Shown piece after piece: positions 25,907 to 34,079 of a DNA stretch of 64,000 bases. A program made the translations under genes and the position numbers. Positions within the stretch are counted from its first letter, which is position 1, and the number at the start of each line of letters is the position of its first letter. Source of the DNA: Flavihumibacter profundi (GTDB taxonomy: Bacteria > Bacteroidota > Bacteroidia > Chitinophagales > Chitinophagaceae); the NCBI RefSeq assembly GCF_020076305.1, contig NZ_JAIQXE010000001.1, positions 1,488,001 through 1,552,000 on the forward strand, written 5' to 3'. The notes under the pieces were generated by a model. The model was not told the origin of the DNA. It did no database searches and worked only from the letters and a program-made list of their open reading frames with translations.

Positions 25907-26509
25907 TTATTTATCAAGGGATTTAATCTTTATATCTTTCCACCTTACTTTAATGCCTCCGCCGTCGTGAATTTGCAAAGCAATAAAGCCATGGCCCTGA
26001 CCAATTTTTTCATCTTTCAGGTAAACCATTTGCTTGCCGTTTAACCAGCTGGTAATTTCATCACCAATAACCTGGATTTTCATTTCATTCCATTCACCCA
26101 CTTTCAGGTTTTTCTCATCTTCTGGTTTTGGTAATATCAGCCATCCCCTTCCGTATGATTCATAAATACCACCGGTGTGCTGGTCTATCGGTGCCACTTC
26201 AACCTGCCAGCCACTTATTTTTGTGCCTTCAATTCCTGAGCGTATAAAAACGCCGCTATTACCATTGGCCTCCTGCTTGAATTTCAGCTCGAGGATAAAA
26301 TCCCTATAGTCCTTATTGGTTGACAGATAACCATATTGTTTATCGGGACCGCTTTCACAAATTAATTCACCTTTTTCAACGTACCATTTTTCTGTACCAT
26401 GAGTGGTCCATCCGGTCAGGTCCTTACCATTGAAAATTTTTGTAAAATGTTGGCTGAATAGCTGTGTTGTAAGGAATAACACCACAATTAGGACAGTTAG
26501 TTTTTTCAT
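25907..26509 (-). CDS. DUF1080 (3-keto-disaccharide hydrolase) domain protein
   Basis: A 200-residue secreted protein with a signal peptide (residues 1-19). The DUF1080 beta-sandwich is marked by IFNGKDLTGWTTHG near residue 25, ELKFKQEANGNSGVFIRSG near 75 and a terminal segment GGGIKVRWKDIKIK. The domain has been assigned 3-keto-glucoside hydrolase activity in some members, and its fold resembles concanavalin-like lectins. It is the first gene of a two-gene unit with the downstream Gfo/Idh/MocA oxidoreductase, 45 bases apart, which supports a shared 3-keto-glycoside pathway. Confidence 0.85.
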   Translation of the reverse strand: MKKLTVLIVVLFLTTQLFSQHFTKIFNGKDLTGWTTHGTEKWYVEKGELICESGPDKQYGYLSTNKDYRDFILELKFKQEANGNSGVFIRSGIEGTKISGWQVEVAPIDQHTGGIYESYGRGWLILPKPEDEKNLKVGEWNEMKIQVIGDEITSWLNGKQMVYLKDEKIGQGHGFIALQIHDGGGIKVRWKDIKIKSLDK

Positions 26510-26596
26510 TGCTGTTTAATTTAGGCAATTTTTAAATAATAAATTGGCTGGGGCATAAATTAGGAAGATTACTTGAATTACTATCCGGGGATTTTA

Positions 26597-27049
26597 CTAC
26601 TCCACCGTTTCTATGAAATAAACATTACCATTTACGGTAACAGAATGGCCTGCAGTTGCGCCTAAAAATTTGTTGCCCAAGGGTGATTGGGTTGATAAAG
26701 CAATGATGTCATTCCCATTTACCTTTAGTTTGCCTAAAGCCAGGCTCAGAAAAAAATACCCCCGATTGGTTTTGATAAGGCTTCCCTTACCAGCCATGTA
26801 ACTTGCCTTGGCTGGATCAATTTTTTCCAACTCATCCCATTGCCGGATGGCTTCTTTTAGCTGGTTCCGTATGTTCTCCTGTTCCAATTGCAGCATTGCC
26901 AGAGCAGTTTCATGTTTATCACCGGCAGTACTTTTTGTTTCGTTTTTACCACTTTCTTTCAGGTCATCAAGGGAACTTTGCAAAAGGCTGATCTTTTCCT
27001 GAAGTGCAACACTGTATAATGAATAAATTGTTTCTTTAAGGGTCATCAT
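26597..27049 (-). CDS. Gre-like transcription elongation/cleavage factor
   Basis: A 150-residue cytoplasmic protein with an N-terminal coiled coil (about residues 5-85) and a C-terminal FKBP-like GreA/GreB domain (about 90-150). The coiled coil contains KSTAGDKHETALAMLQLE, which corresponds to the tip-adjacent segment in Bacteroidota Gre-like proteins. GreA/GreB insert the coiled coil into the RNA polymerase secondary channel to stimulate transcript cleavage; whether this branch does so is unproven. I use the ATG at 27049; the frame is open 156 bases further upstream, but those residues look noncoding. Such proteins are sometimes mislabelled as 3-oxoacyl-ACP synthase. Confidence 0.7.
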   Translation of the reverse strand: MMTLKETIYSLYSVALQEKISLLQSSLDDLKESGKNETKSTAGDKHETALAMLQLEQENIRNQLKEAIRQWDELEKIDPAKASYMAGKGSLIKTNRGYFFLSLALGKLKVNGNDIIALSTQSPLGNKFLGATAGHSVTVNGNVYFIETVE

Positions 27050-27190
27050 AATCAATCTTCCTTTGTGCTTTGCCAGTAGGCATGGCCCAAACTTAGTCGA
27101 TTTAAAAGAGCTGCAAACCTTAATACACTGCAAATGAGGGGAATTTTCGGCTGCATATACATGCATGAACAGATTTGTTAAGAAAATCAT

Positions 27191-27239
27191 AATTAAATTA
27201 AACAAACGTTTAATTTAATTAAACATTTGTTTAGTTTTG
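27191..27239 (+). promoter_or_regulatory. Promoter with two tandem TetR-type operators
   Basis: Two palindromes of form TTAAAC-N4-GTTTA(A/G) lie at 27198-27213 and 27219-27234, with centres 21 bases (two helical turns) apart. The first is embedded in a longer perfect inverted repeat, 27191-27220, with 13-base arms (AATTAAATTAAAC). The second overlaps TAGTTTTG at 27232-27239, a match to the Bacteroidota -7 element TAnnTTTG. The TetR gene starts at 27247. Binding of the encoded repressor would block this promoter, giving autorepression of the tetR-tolC-emrA-emrB unit. Confidence 0.7.
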
Positions 27240-27246
27240 CGTCGCA

Positions 27247-27903
27247 ATGAAAGAAAATCTCCCCCAGGATCTCCATTATTCTGAAAAGCAGGTAGCTATT
27301 TTGCTGGCAACAGAACAGTTAATTGCAGAAAAAGGTTATTCTGCCAGCTCGGTTCGGGATATTGCCCAGGCGGCCGGGGTTAACGTGGCTATGATCTCTT
27401 ATTATTTCGGTTCAAAGGAAAAACTACTTGAAGCCCTATTTGTGTACCGCATTGATTCCAGCAGGGTCGTATTACAAGCCTTGCTCGAAAATACCGTCCT
27501 CAACCCCTTCGAAAAATTGGAAATACTGGTGACAAGTTATGTAGACAAACTAATTAACAATTTCGCATTTTACCAGATAATGAACCGTGAACCAGCTATT
27601 AAAGAAATCAAAAATATCAGCAAGATCGTTAATGCGACGAAACAGCGCAACCAAGGTATGATCAGGCAGTTAATCGATGAGGGGCAGTCGAAAAATTTCT
27701 TTAAAAATACAGTCGATGTATCCTTACTGATGCATACCATGATGGGAACACTGATGAGTGTATGTAATAATGCTGATTACTTAAAAATTATTTATCAAAG
27801 TGAGCATTTATCTGAAGAAGAATTTGGGAATATGATGCGGGAACGCCTTAAGGTGCATTTATTCCAAATGATGAAAGCGGCTTTAACACAACCTATTACC
27901 TAA
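27247..27903 (+). CDS. TetR/AcrR-family transcriptional repressor
   Basis: A 218-residue regulator. The helix-turn-helix covers about residues 14-58: EQLIAEKGYSASSVRDIAQA followed by AGVNVAMISYYFGSKEKLLEAL. The C-terminal ligand-binding domain is all helical and does not resemble a specific subfamily. The gene is the first of a four-gene unit with TolC, HlyD/EmrA and DHA2/EmrB genes, so it most likely senses a toxic or metabolic ligand and releases two tandem palindromic operators located directly upstream of its start codon. The distance from the -7-like box to the ATG is 7 bases, so the transcript could be leaderless. Confidence 0.9.
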   Translation: MKENLPQDLHYSEKQVAILLATEQLIAEKGYSASSVRDIAQAAGVNVAMISYYFGSKEKLLEALFVYRIDSSRVVLQALLENTVLNPFEKLEILVTSYVDKLINNFAFYQIMNREPAIKEIKNISKIVNATKQRNQGMIRQLIDEGQSKNFFKNTVDVSLLMHTMMGTLMSVCNNADYLKIIYQSEHLSEEEFGNMMRERLKVHLFQMMKAALTQPIT

Positions 27904-27954
27904 CCTGTTCAACGACCTGGCATTTTTTGATTGAAGGCAAACAATAATTATAGC

Positions 27955-29310
27955 ATGATGAAACCGTCTATCGTATTTAAATTTTTATTCCTGGCTTTCC
28001 TGCTCCCCGCAGTTCCGGCCCTGGCACAGGATATCAGGCCAATAAGCCTGGAGGAAGCTATCGAACTGGGGCTTAAGAATAGCAATAAACTAAAATTATC
28101 CACTGCGAAAATTGATGAAGCGAAAGCAATCCTAAAACAAGCTGAAGAAAATAAATTGCCGGATGTTTCGGTTTCAGGATCTGCGCTATATTTACCAAGA
28201 CCCAATATTAATGTGGATGAAAGCCTGAAAGGCGCTCTCGGCGGCAGTGGCGGCGGACAGGCAACAAAACCTATTGAAGTTCATAGTGTTTTTTATGGTT
28301 CACTTAATGTGAGCGAGCCAATTTTTTCTGGTTTCAAAATAAAATCAGGCATTGAAAGTGCCCGTTACCTTGCTGAAGCAGCAAAGCTCGACAGTGACCA
28401 CGATCGTGGTGCAGTTATTGAAAATATCATACTGGCATATACAAATCTGTATAAAGCAGATGCAGCTATCGGTGTAGTAAAGGAATCATTAATTGAATCA
28501 AACCAAAGGGTGAAAGATTTTACCAGCCTCGAAAAAAACGGCCTGCTGGCACGAAATGATTTACTGAAAGCGGAGTTCGAAGTATCTACCTTGGAACTTA
28601 CTTTACTGGAAGCTGAAAAAGACCGGAAGCTGGCAAATGTGAATATGAATATCCTGCTTGGGTTACCAGAGACGTCAATATTGCAAACTTCTTTTCCAGC
28701 TAAAGAACTGGCTGTGGACAAATCACTGGAAGAATGGGAGACCCTTGCGGCAGATAACAGGAAGGATCTTGCAGCATTGAAACAGCGTGAAAAGGCATCT
28801 GCCAGTTCAATAACAGCTGCCAGGGGAGATTATTACCCCAGCATTGCAGTTACGGGAGGATTAATTGCAGCAGATATTCCGGGACTATTGACTATTACAA
28901 ATGCAACAAACCTGGGCCTTGGCGTAAGATACAGTGTTTCCTCTTTATGGAAAACAAAAGCTAAAATCAGTCAGGCCGAAGCTCGACAGCAACAAATAAT
29001 TGTAAGCCAGGCCATGTTAAATGATGGCATTCGGATGCAGCTCAACAAAGACTACCAGGAAGCAATTTTGGCAATCAGGAAGATTGCAGTATTAGAAAAG
29101 GCAGTTGAACAAGCCAATGAAAATTACCGCATCGTCAAGAATAAATTTAATAATAGCCTTGCAACGACTACTGAGGTACTCGATGCAAATGTGGCCAGGC
29201 TGCGGGCACAGCTGAATATTGAATTCGCGAAGGCTGATGCGCAAGTCAGCAATTACAAACTTGCAGAGAGCGCCGGAATACTTTCAACCAATTTTCCGGC
29301 AAGTAAATAA
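27955..29310 (+). CDS. TolC-family outer-membrane efflux protein
   Basis: A 451-residue outer-membrane channel component. A signal peptide (about residues 1-23, KFLFLAFLLPAVPALAQ) precedes two OEP repeats with long amphipathic helices; the conserved ISLEEAIELGLKNSNKLKLS lies at the start of the mature protein and the matching second-repeat segment begins near residue 240. The protein would form the trimeric channel-tunnel of a tripartite pump with the following HlyD-type and DHA2-type proteins. I prefer the ATG at 27955 (or 27958) over an upstream TTG; it lies 51 bases after the tetR stop. Confidence 0.9.
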   Translation: MMKPSIVFKFLFLAFLLPAVPALAQDIRPISLEEAIELGLKNSNKLKLSTAKIDEAKAILKQAEENKLPDVSVSGSALYLPRPNINVDESLKGALGGSGGGQATKPIEVHSVFYGSLNVSEPIFSGFKIKSGIESARYLAEAAKLDSDHDRGAVIENIILAYTNLYKADAAIGVVKESLIESNQRVKDFTSLEKNGLLARNDLLKAEFEVSTLELTLLEAEKDRKLANVNMNILLGLPETSILQTSFPAKELAVDKSLEEWETLAADNRKDLAALKQREKASASSITAARGDYYPSIAVTGGLIAADIPGLLTITNATNLGLGVRYSVSSLWKTKAKISQAEARQQQIIVSQAMLNDGIRMQLNKDYQEAILAIRKIAVLEKAVEQANENYRIVKNKFNNSLATTTEVLDANVARLRAQLNIEFAKADAQVSNYKLAESAGILSTNFPASK

Positions 29311-29339
29311 TTATATACAATTAATGTATTGAACCGATT

Positions 29340-30455
29340 ATGGAACCAAAAGCAAATCAACCGATTCCTGTTGAAGGAAAAAAGAAACTGAACCTGCGAT
29401 TTATTGTTGTATTCGCCATCCTGGTACTGGGTGGAAGTGCGTTCGGTATTACAAAGTACATTCATGGACAGCACCATGAAGATACTGATGACGCCCAGGT
29501 AGAAGCAGATATCAGTCCCGTTATCCCAAGGGTTGGTGGGTATATCACCGAAGTCCGAGTGAAAGACAACCAACTGGTTAAAAAAGGCGACACCCTGCTA
29601 ATATTGGATGATCGCGATTTCAAGTTAAAACTGGAACAGGCTGAAGCCGCTATTGCGGCTGCAAAAAACAGCCTTGGCGCCGCTGAGGCTAATACCAGTG
29701 CGTCTGAAGCTAATATTGCAACTACGAAGGCGAATGTTGCTACAATTGATGCACAGATCGAAACCGCAAAAGTTAATCTCTGGAGAACAGAACAGGATTT
29801 TAAACGTTATGAAAACCTGTTTGCGGACCACAGCATCACACAGCAACAATATGAGCAGGCGTCTGCGGCCAAACAAACTGCCGAAAAGCAATTGAAGGTT
29901 CTGGATGAACAAAGGAAAGTAGCCATCCGTCAAACCAATGCCACTGCTTCCCAAAGTAAGGCCACTGCAAAGCAAATAAACGTTTCTAATGCGAATATTC
30001 TTCAGCGCATAGCTGAACGTGACGCTGCAGCGCTTAACCTTACCTATACAGTTGTTACTGCTGGCGCAGATGGCCGGGTATCAAAAGTAAACGTTCATCC
30101 TGGACAGTTCATACAAGCCGGACAAGCATGTTTTTCCCTGGTACAAAGTAATTCCATTTGGGTTGTTGCTAATTTCAAAGAAACCCAATTGAATAAAATG
30201 GCAGAAGGCCAGAAAGCGATCATAACCGCTGATGCATTTCCCGGACAGAAATTCGCTGGTAAAATAAGCTCCTTCTCACCTGCTACAGGTTCACGTTTTT
30301 CTTTATTACCACCAGACAATTCCAGTGGTAACTTTGTAAAGGTAGTGCAGCGCCTCCCGGTGAAAATTGATTTTACCGAAGTAAATGAAAAACTAGAAAA
30401 CCTTCGTCCAGGCATGAACGTTTCAGTTGATGTTCACCTTGACAAAGCGGAATAA
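29340..30455 (+). CDS. HlyD/EmrA-family membrane fusion protein
   Basis: A 371-residue periplasmic adaptor. One N-terminal membrane helix (about residues 21-39, FIVVFAILVLGGSAFGITKY) anchors it. Then come a biotinyl-lipoyl-like half-domain (VIPRVGGYITEVRVKDNQLVK), a long alpha-helical hairpin rich in Ala (about 95-215), the second lipoyl half and a beta-barrel domain. The conserved DTDDAQVEADISPV segment is typical of EmrA-type adaptors. It connects the DHA2 transporter of the inner membrane to TolC. It is 29 bases after the tolC gene and 23 bases before the transporter gene. Confidence 0.92.
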   Translation: MEPKANQPIPVEGKKKLNLRFIVVFAILVLGGSAFGITKYIHGQHHEDTDDAQVEADISPVIPRVGGYITEVRVKDNQLVKKGDTLLILDDRDFKLKLEQAEAAIAAAKNSLGAAEANTSASEANIATTKANVATIDAQIETAKVNLWRTEQDFKRYENLFADHSITQQQYEQASAAKQTAEKQLKVLDEQRKVAIRQTNATASQSKATAKQINVSNANILQRIAERDAAALNLTYTVVTAGADGRVSKVNVHPGQFIQAGQACFSLVQSNSIWVVANFKETQLNKMAEGQKAIITADAFPGQKFAGKISSFSPATGSRFSLLPPDNSSGNFVKVVQRLPVKIDFTEVNEKLENLRPGMNVSVDVHLDKAE

Positions 30456-30478
30456 TTCATCAAGACCAGATCATTACT

Positions 30479-32062
30479 ATGCAACAGGAATCCCTGGTTG
30501 AATATGGCAGCAGAAGGGTAATCATTACGATTACAGCAATTATGTGTGCGCTGCTTGAAATTGTTGACAGCACCATTGTAAACGTAGCCCTTAACGATAT
30601 GAAAGGCAATATGGGTGCTACTTTAAGCGAAGTTGGCTGGGTCATTACTGCCTATGCTATCGGAAACGTTATTGTTGTACCTATGACCAGTTGGTTTTCA
30701 CAACAATTTGGCCGCAGGAATTATTTTGCGGCATCTGTTATCATATTTACCATCTTTTCCTTTTTGTGTGGTAATGCCACGAATATCTGGGAATTAGTCG
30801 CATTCCGGTTTGTACAAGGTCTGGGAGGTGGTGCATTATTGGTAACCTCGCAAACCATTATTACTGAAAGTTATCCACCGGAAAAAAGAGGTATGGCACA
30901 GGCTATATATGGACTTGGCGTGATCATCGGACCTACCCTGGGCCCGCCACTAGGTGGCTATATCGTCACTAATTTTTCCTGGCCATATATTTTTTATATC
31001 AATATCCCAATTGGGATTATTGCAGCCGTTTTGATCATGGAATTTGTTCGCAGTCCAAAATACACTGAAAAAACAAGCTCCAGCCAAATCGACTATTGGG
31101 GGATACTATTACTGACCACCTTTGTTGGCTCCTTGCAATATGTTTTGGAACGTGGTCAGGAAGAAGACTGGTTCAATAGTTCCACCATTGTTATTACCAC
31201 AATTACGGCAGTGCTTGGTTTCTTTTTCTTCATCTGGAGGGAACTTACCTACGATAACCCTATTGTAGAATTGCGGGTATTAAAAAATGGAAATTTACGC
31301 ATAGGTACAATTATGTCTTTTATCATGGGCTTTGGGTTATATGGATCAACTTTCATCATTCCCTTATATACACAAAGCACTTTAGGCTGGACCGCCCAGC
31401 AGGCAGGTATGCTGATGATTCCTGCAGCCTTAACTACAGCTTTTATGATGCCTTTAATTGGCAAATTGTTGCAAAAAGGAGTGAGTCAGCCTTTACTTGT
31501 TGCCATAGGCCTTCTGATCTTTTTTGTTTACAGTTTTTGGGGCTATAAAATTCTAACACCCGATACTTCTGCAGATAATTTCTTTTGGATGCTGATTGCC
31601 CGGGGAATTGGTATGGGCATGCTGTTTATCCCCGTAACTACCCTTTCGCTCTCCACTTTAAAGGGACAACAAATTGGACAGGGTGCAGCGTTCACCGGAA
31701 TGATGCGCCAATTGGGCGGGTCTTTCGGTATTGCCATGATCACTACCTATATGTCTAAACAGAACCAGGTATATCGCGCAAGGTTGATCGAACATTATAC
31801 ACCAGACAATACATTGTACATGTCTAAATTTAATGGTTTGGTAAGCCGGTTTATTGCCAGCGGTATGCCCGAGAACGAGGCTATCAGCAGTGCACATAAA
31901 ATGATGGATATCTCCGCCTTAAAACAGGCTGCAGTGCTTTCTTATATGGACGTATTTCTCTATATAGGAATTTTGTTTTTGGTCTGTGTGCCCTTTATAT
32001 TGATGGTCAAAACACATAAATTGAAGAAATCTGACCTTTCAGCTGCAGCGGCAGCACATTAA
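30479..32062 (+). CDS. DHA2-family drug:proton antiporter (EmrB/QacA type)
   Basis: A 527-residue inner-membrane protein with about 14 hydrophobic helices. Motifs of the DHA2 group are LEIVDSTIVNVAL in helix 1 (motif D1), the loop QFGRRNYFAASV after helix 2 (motif A), and LGVIIGPTLGPPLGGYI in helix 5 (motif C of antiporters). It would exchange protons for amphipathic drugs or other toxic compounds, forming a tripartite pump with the upstream EmrA-like and TolC-like proteins. The operon is TetR-controlled. The substrate is not known from sequence. Confidence 0.92.
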   Translation: MQQESLVEYGSRRVIITITAIMCALLEIVDSTIVNVALNDMKGNMGATLSEVGWVITAYAIGNVIVVPMTSWFSQQFGRRNYFAASVIIFTIFSFLCGNATNIWELVAFRFVQGLGGGALLVTSQTIITESYPPEKRGMAQAIYGLGVIIGPTLGPPLGGYIVTNFSWPYIFYINIPIGIIAAVLIMEFVRSPKYTEKTSSSQIDYWGILLLTTFVGSLQYVLERGQEEDWFNSSTIVITTITAVLGFFFFIWRELTYDNPIVELRVLKNGNLRIGTIMSFIMGFGLYGSTFIIPLYTQSTLGWTAQQAGMLMIPAALTTAFMMPLIGKLLQKGVSQPLLVAIGLLIFFVYSFWGYKILTPDTSADNFFWMLIARGIGMGMLFIPVTTLSLSTLKGQQIGQGAAFTGMMRQLGGSFGIAMITTYMSKQNQVYRARLIEHYTPDNTLYMSKFNGLVSRFIASGMPENEAISSAHKMMDISALKQAAVLSYMDVFLYIGILFLVCVPFILMVKTHKLKKSDLSAAAAAH

Positions 32063-32082
32063 ATAAAGTTTTGGCAGGGCGT

Positions 32083-32465
32083 TTAAAAGTGGACAAACTT
32101 TAGTGTCAGGTTTCCTGATACCCCGATAAGGTCATTATCCAAAACTCCTTTACTACTGCTTCTAAAAGTACGACCCCAAAAAAACCAGGCCTGAATCGCA
32201 TCCATTTCAGCAGGTTGAATTCAACCTGAATCCCCGGTTCCAGGATAATGAAAAAATTGGAGCTGTATTCGTATTGTTCAACATCCCAATCAAACAGGTC
32301 CAGGTCGTCAAGCGGCACAGGGATGTAATTGGTAGTAACTGTAACTTCGAAAAAGATCAAAAAAAACGTATTACAAACCGTCCGCCATACAGTTCAGGGA
32401 TGGTAGCAAAACTCCTGTTAATCGTGGTGAACTTAGTGCGATTGGTTCCATACCCGCCATATTTT
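32083..32465 (-). pseudogene. Degraded outer-membrane beta-barrel protein gene (remnant)
   Basis: Directly after the stop of the DUF4097 gene the minus strand reads KYGGYGTNRTKFTTIN and SFATIPELYGGRF before a stop at 32357-32359. In another frame it continues NYIPVPLDDLDLFDWDVEQY and EPGIQVEFNLLKWMRFRPG, and after a further frame change near an A7/C4 homopolymer (about 32172-32182) it reads SSSKGVLDNDLIGVSG and NLTLKFVHF, ending at 32083-32085. These are the pieces of one barrel protein with a typical terminal strand. The N-terminal part with the signal peptide is missing and a central portion appears deleted. The intact gene would have been the operon partner of the DUF4097 gene. A sequencing indel could explain one frame change but not the missing halves. 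Confidence 0.68.
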
Positions 32466-33506
32466 TTATAGGAAAGTCAAATTGATACTTCCGCTATTGG
32501 CATGAACAGTAACCGGGATACCACCGCCATTCAGTTTTCCCTTTATGCTATGGTCTTCTACATCACCACTGAAATTTGTAAGTGTAGAGGTTCTTATCTG
32601 GTCAGCCTGTAATTTCAGGTCATATCCTTTGCCAGCCGGCAGCTGCAAATCGATATTTCCGCCTGAATTACTTAGCGTTAGGTATTTATCCGTAGTTTTC
32701 ATGCTCACCCTGATATTTCCACCGCTTGTTGCAGACTCAAGACTGCCAGATATATTGCTTAAATCAATATTCCCGCCGGATGTACTTGCAGACAATTCAC
32801 CCGAAACCTGGTCTCCCTGAACATCACCACCACTGGTAACTGCTTTGATTTTCCCTTTTAACCTGCTTAAATGCAAGGATCCACCGGAGGTCGACAGTTT
32901 TTGTTCTCCTTCACAATTTGTTGCATTTATATTTCCACCGCTGGTTGTCAGCTCAACTTTAGCTTTTGTATCAGTTACAGAAATATTCCCACCGGAAGTT
33001 ACTCCATCAATTGTTCCGCCAACATGATTAATCTCAAGGTTGCCCCCACTAGTGGTAAAATCCTGCATACCTTCTTCAAGGTCACTCAAACTAATATTCC
33101 CTCCACTGGTAACAAGTTTGCTGGATACATTCCTTGATGTAAATACTTTAAAGGAAATACTTAGGGTACTGTTCCAGTTGCCATTTTTTTTCTTTGGCTT
33201 TGCAGTAGCAATCAGCTGGTTATTAACCACCGAAATATTAAGGTCATAATCTTCATCTATCCTTTTCTTTATTGCCTCTTTAGAATATTCTGAACTTTTC
33301 TTGTTACCTGCCCAAACATATACTTCAATCCTTGTGCCTTCATCAACGCCCTGAACTGAAATATTTCCACCGGTTGTTTCAACCCTTATATTCCGGACGG
33401 CTTCCTTACCAAAATTTTGGGTCAAATAGGGTTGTTGGGCTCCGGGATTCTGTCCCCGGGCCTGCATGGCAATTACCGGCAGCAGGATGAAAAGCAACTT
33501 TCTCAT
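32466..33506 (-). CDS. DUF4097-type beta-strand repeat protein, exported
   Basis: A 346-residue protein with a signal peptide (residues 1-18). From about residue 43 it has roughly ten copies of a (T/N)(S/T)GGN(I/L) motif spaced about 15-25 residues apart, for example TTGGNISV, TSGGNLEI, TSGGNINA and NSGGNIDL. This is the DUF4097 adhesin-like fold, which probably forms a right-handed beta-solenoid with the GGN turns stacked. The function is unknown. It is followed without spacer by the remains of an outer-membrane protein gene, and preceded on the coding side by a 573-base spacer without a clear gene. Repeats also make the opposite strand look open, but that strand is not coding. Confidence 0.83.
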   Translation of the reverse strand: MRKLLFILLPVIAMQARGQNPGAQQPYLTQNFGKEAVRNIRVETTGGNISVQGVDEGTRIEVYVWAGNKKSSEYSKEAIKKRIDEDYDLNISVVNNQLIATAKPKKKNGNWNSTLSISFKVFTSRNVSSKLVTSGGNISLSDLEEGMQDFTTSGGNLEINHVGGTIDGVTSGGNISVTDTKAKVELTTSGGNINATNCEGEQKLSTSGGSLHLSRLKGKIKAVTSGGDVQGDQVSGELSASTSGGNIDLSNISGSLESATSGGNIRVSMKTTDKYLTLSNSGGNIDLQLPAGKGYDLKLQADQIRTSTLTNFSGDVEDHSIKGKLNGGGIPVTVHANSGSINLTFL

Positions 33507-34079
33507 GTTTTTTAATTTTGAAAGGGATTATACCAAGAGAATGCCAAGTCACTAAATGATTGAATACCTTGGTTTTAGATTTTTCCATAGACTTACTACT
33601 GTTCGTTTTTGATACGTTTAATGTCCGAATTTGGCATTCATTCTCTCATCGGGAAGACCTGGATGCTTTTACTGCCTATTGTGGTTCTGGTCATGCAGTT
33701 TTGACTCCACACCAGGAAGGGAATGTAATGGTCATATTTGCTGAGGCAATTGGAGTTCCAAGTGAAAATATTTAATCCCCATATATGAGAGTAAAACCCC
33801 GGGTTAGCAGTATAGCATTGGCGTCAGACCTTTTCCAGACAGAAATGCTTATAAGATTTGCCCATAAAAACTGAGTCCGGGTATCGGTTTACTACCAATT
33901 GTACTGGACACGTTAGAATCGCTACGACCGACTATGACCGACCCGGACCTCAGTTTTGACACGCTTTTAATACAAACTTTTCAATCCTTGTGTGACAGGG
34001 AAGGATTTTGGAAATGGTTGCGAGGAAACAGAGGTAAGAACATTGATGAAAAAGCAATGGAAGGAATTATATATGAATA
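33507..34079. other. 573-base spacer without a supported gene
   Basis: Between the DUF4097 start and the DUF5777 stop I find only short open frames without recognisable motifs (for example a plus-strand frame 33560-33775). Codon use does not look selected. The stretch holds an imperfect inverted repeat (33867-33957, listed separately) and presumably the promoter of the DUF4097 gene. It may be the scar of a lost gene or mobile element. Confidence 0.5.
33867..33957. repeat. Long-armed inverted repeat in orphan spacer
   Basis: Left arm AAAACTGAGTCCGGGT (33867-33882) pairs with ACCCGGACCTCAGTTTT (33941-33957), identical apart from one extra base, with a 58-base interior. It could fold into a hairpin or represent the ends of a small nonautonomous element. 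No flanking target duplication was noticed. Confidence 0.55.

Noticed and set aside
27050-27205. Upstream extension of the Gre-like frame
   Set aside because: The added residues look noncoding and lie next to the TetR operators.
32545-33249. Several open frames on the plus strand rich in Pro-Pro-Leu-Val
   Set aside because: They are the reverse reading of the DUF4097 Gly-Gly-Asn repeats, not separate genes.
33560-33775. A 71-residue plus-strand frame
   Set aside because: No motif, no ribosome-binding context and no conserved neighbour, so not called a gene.
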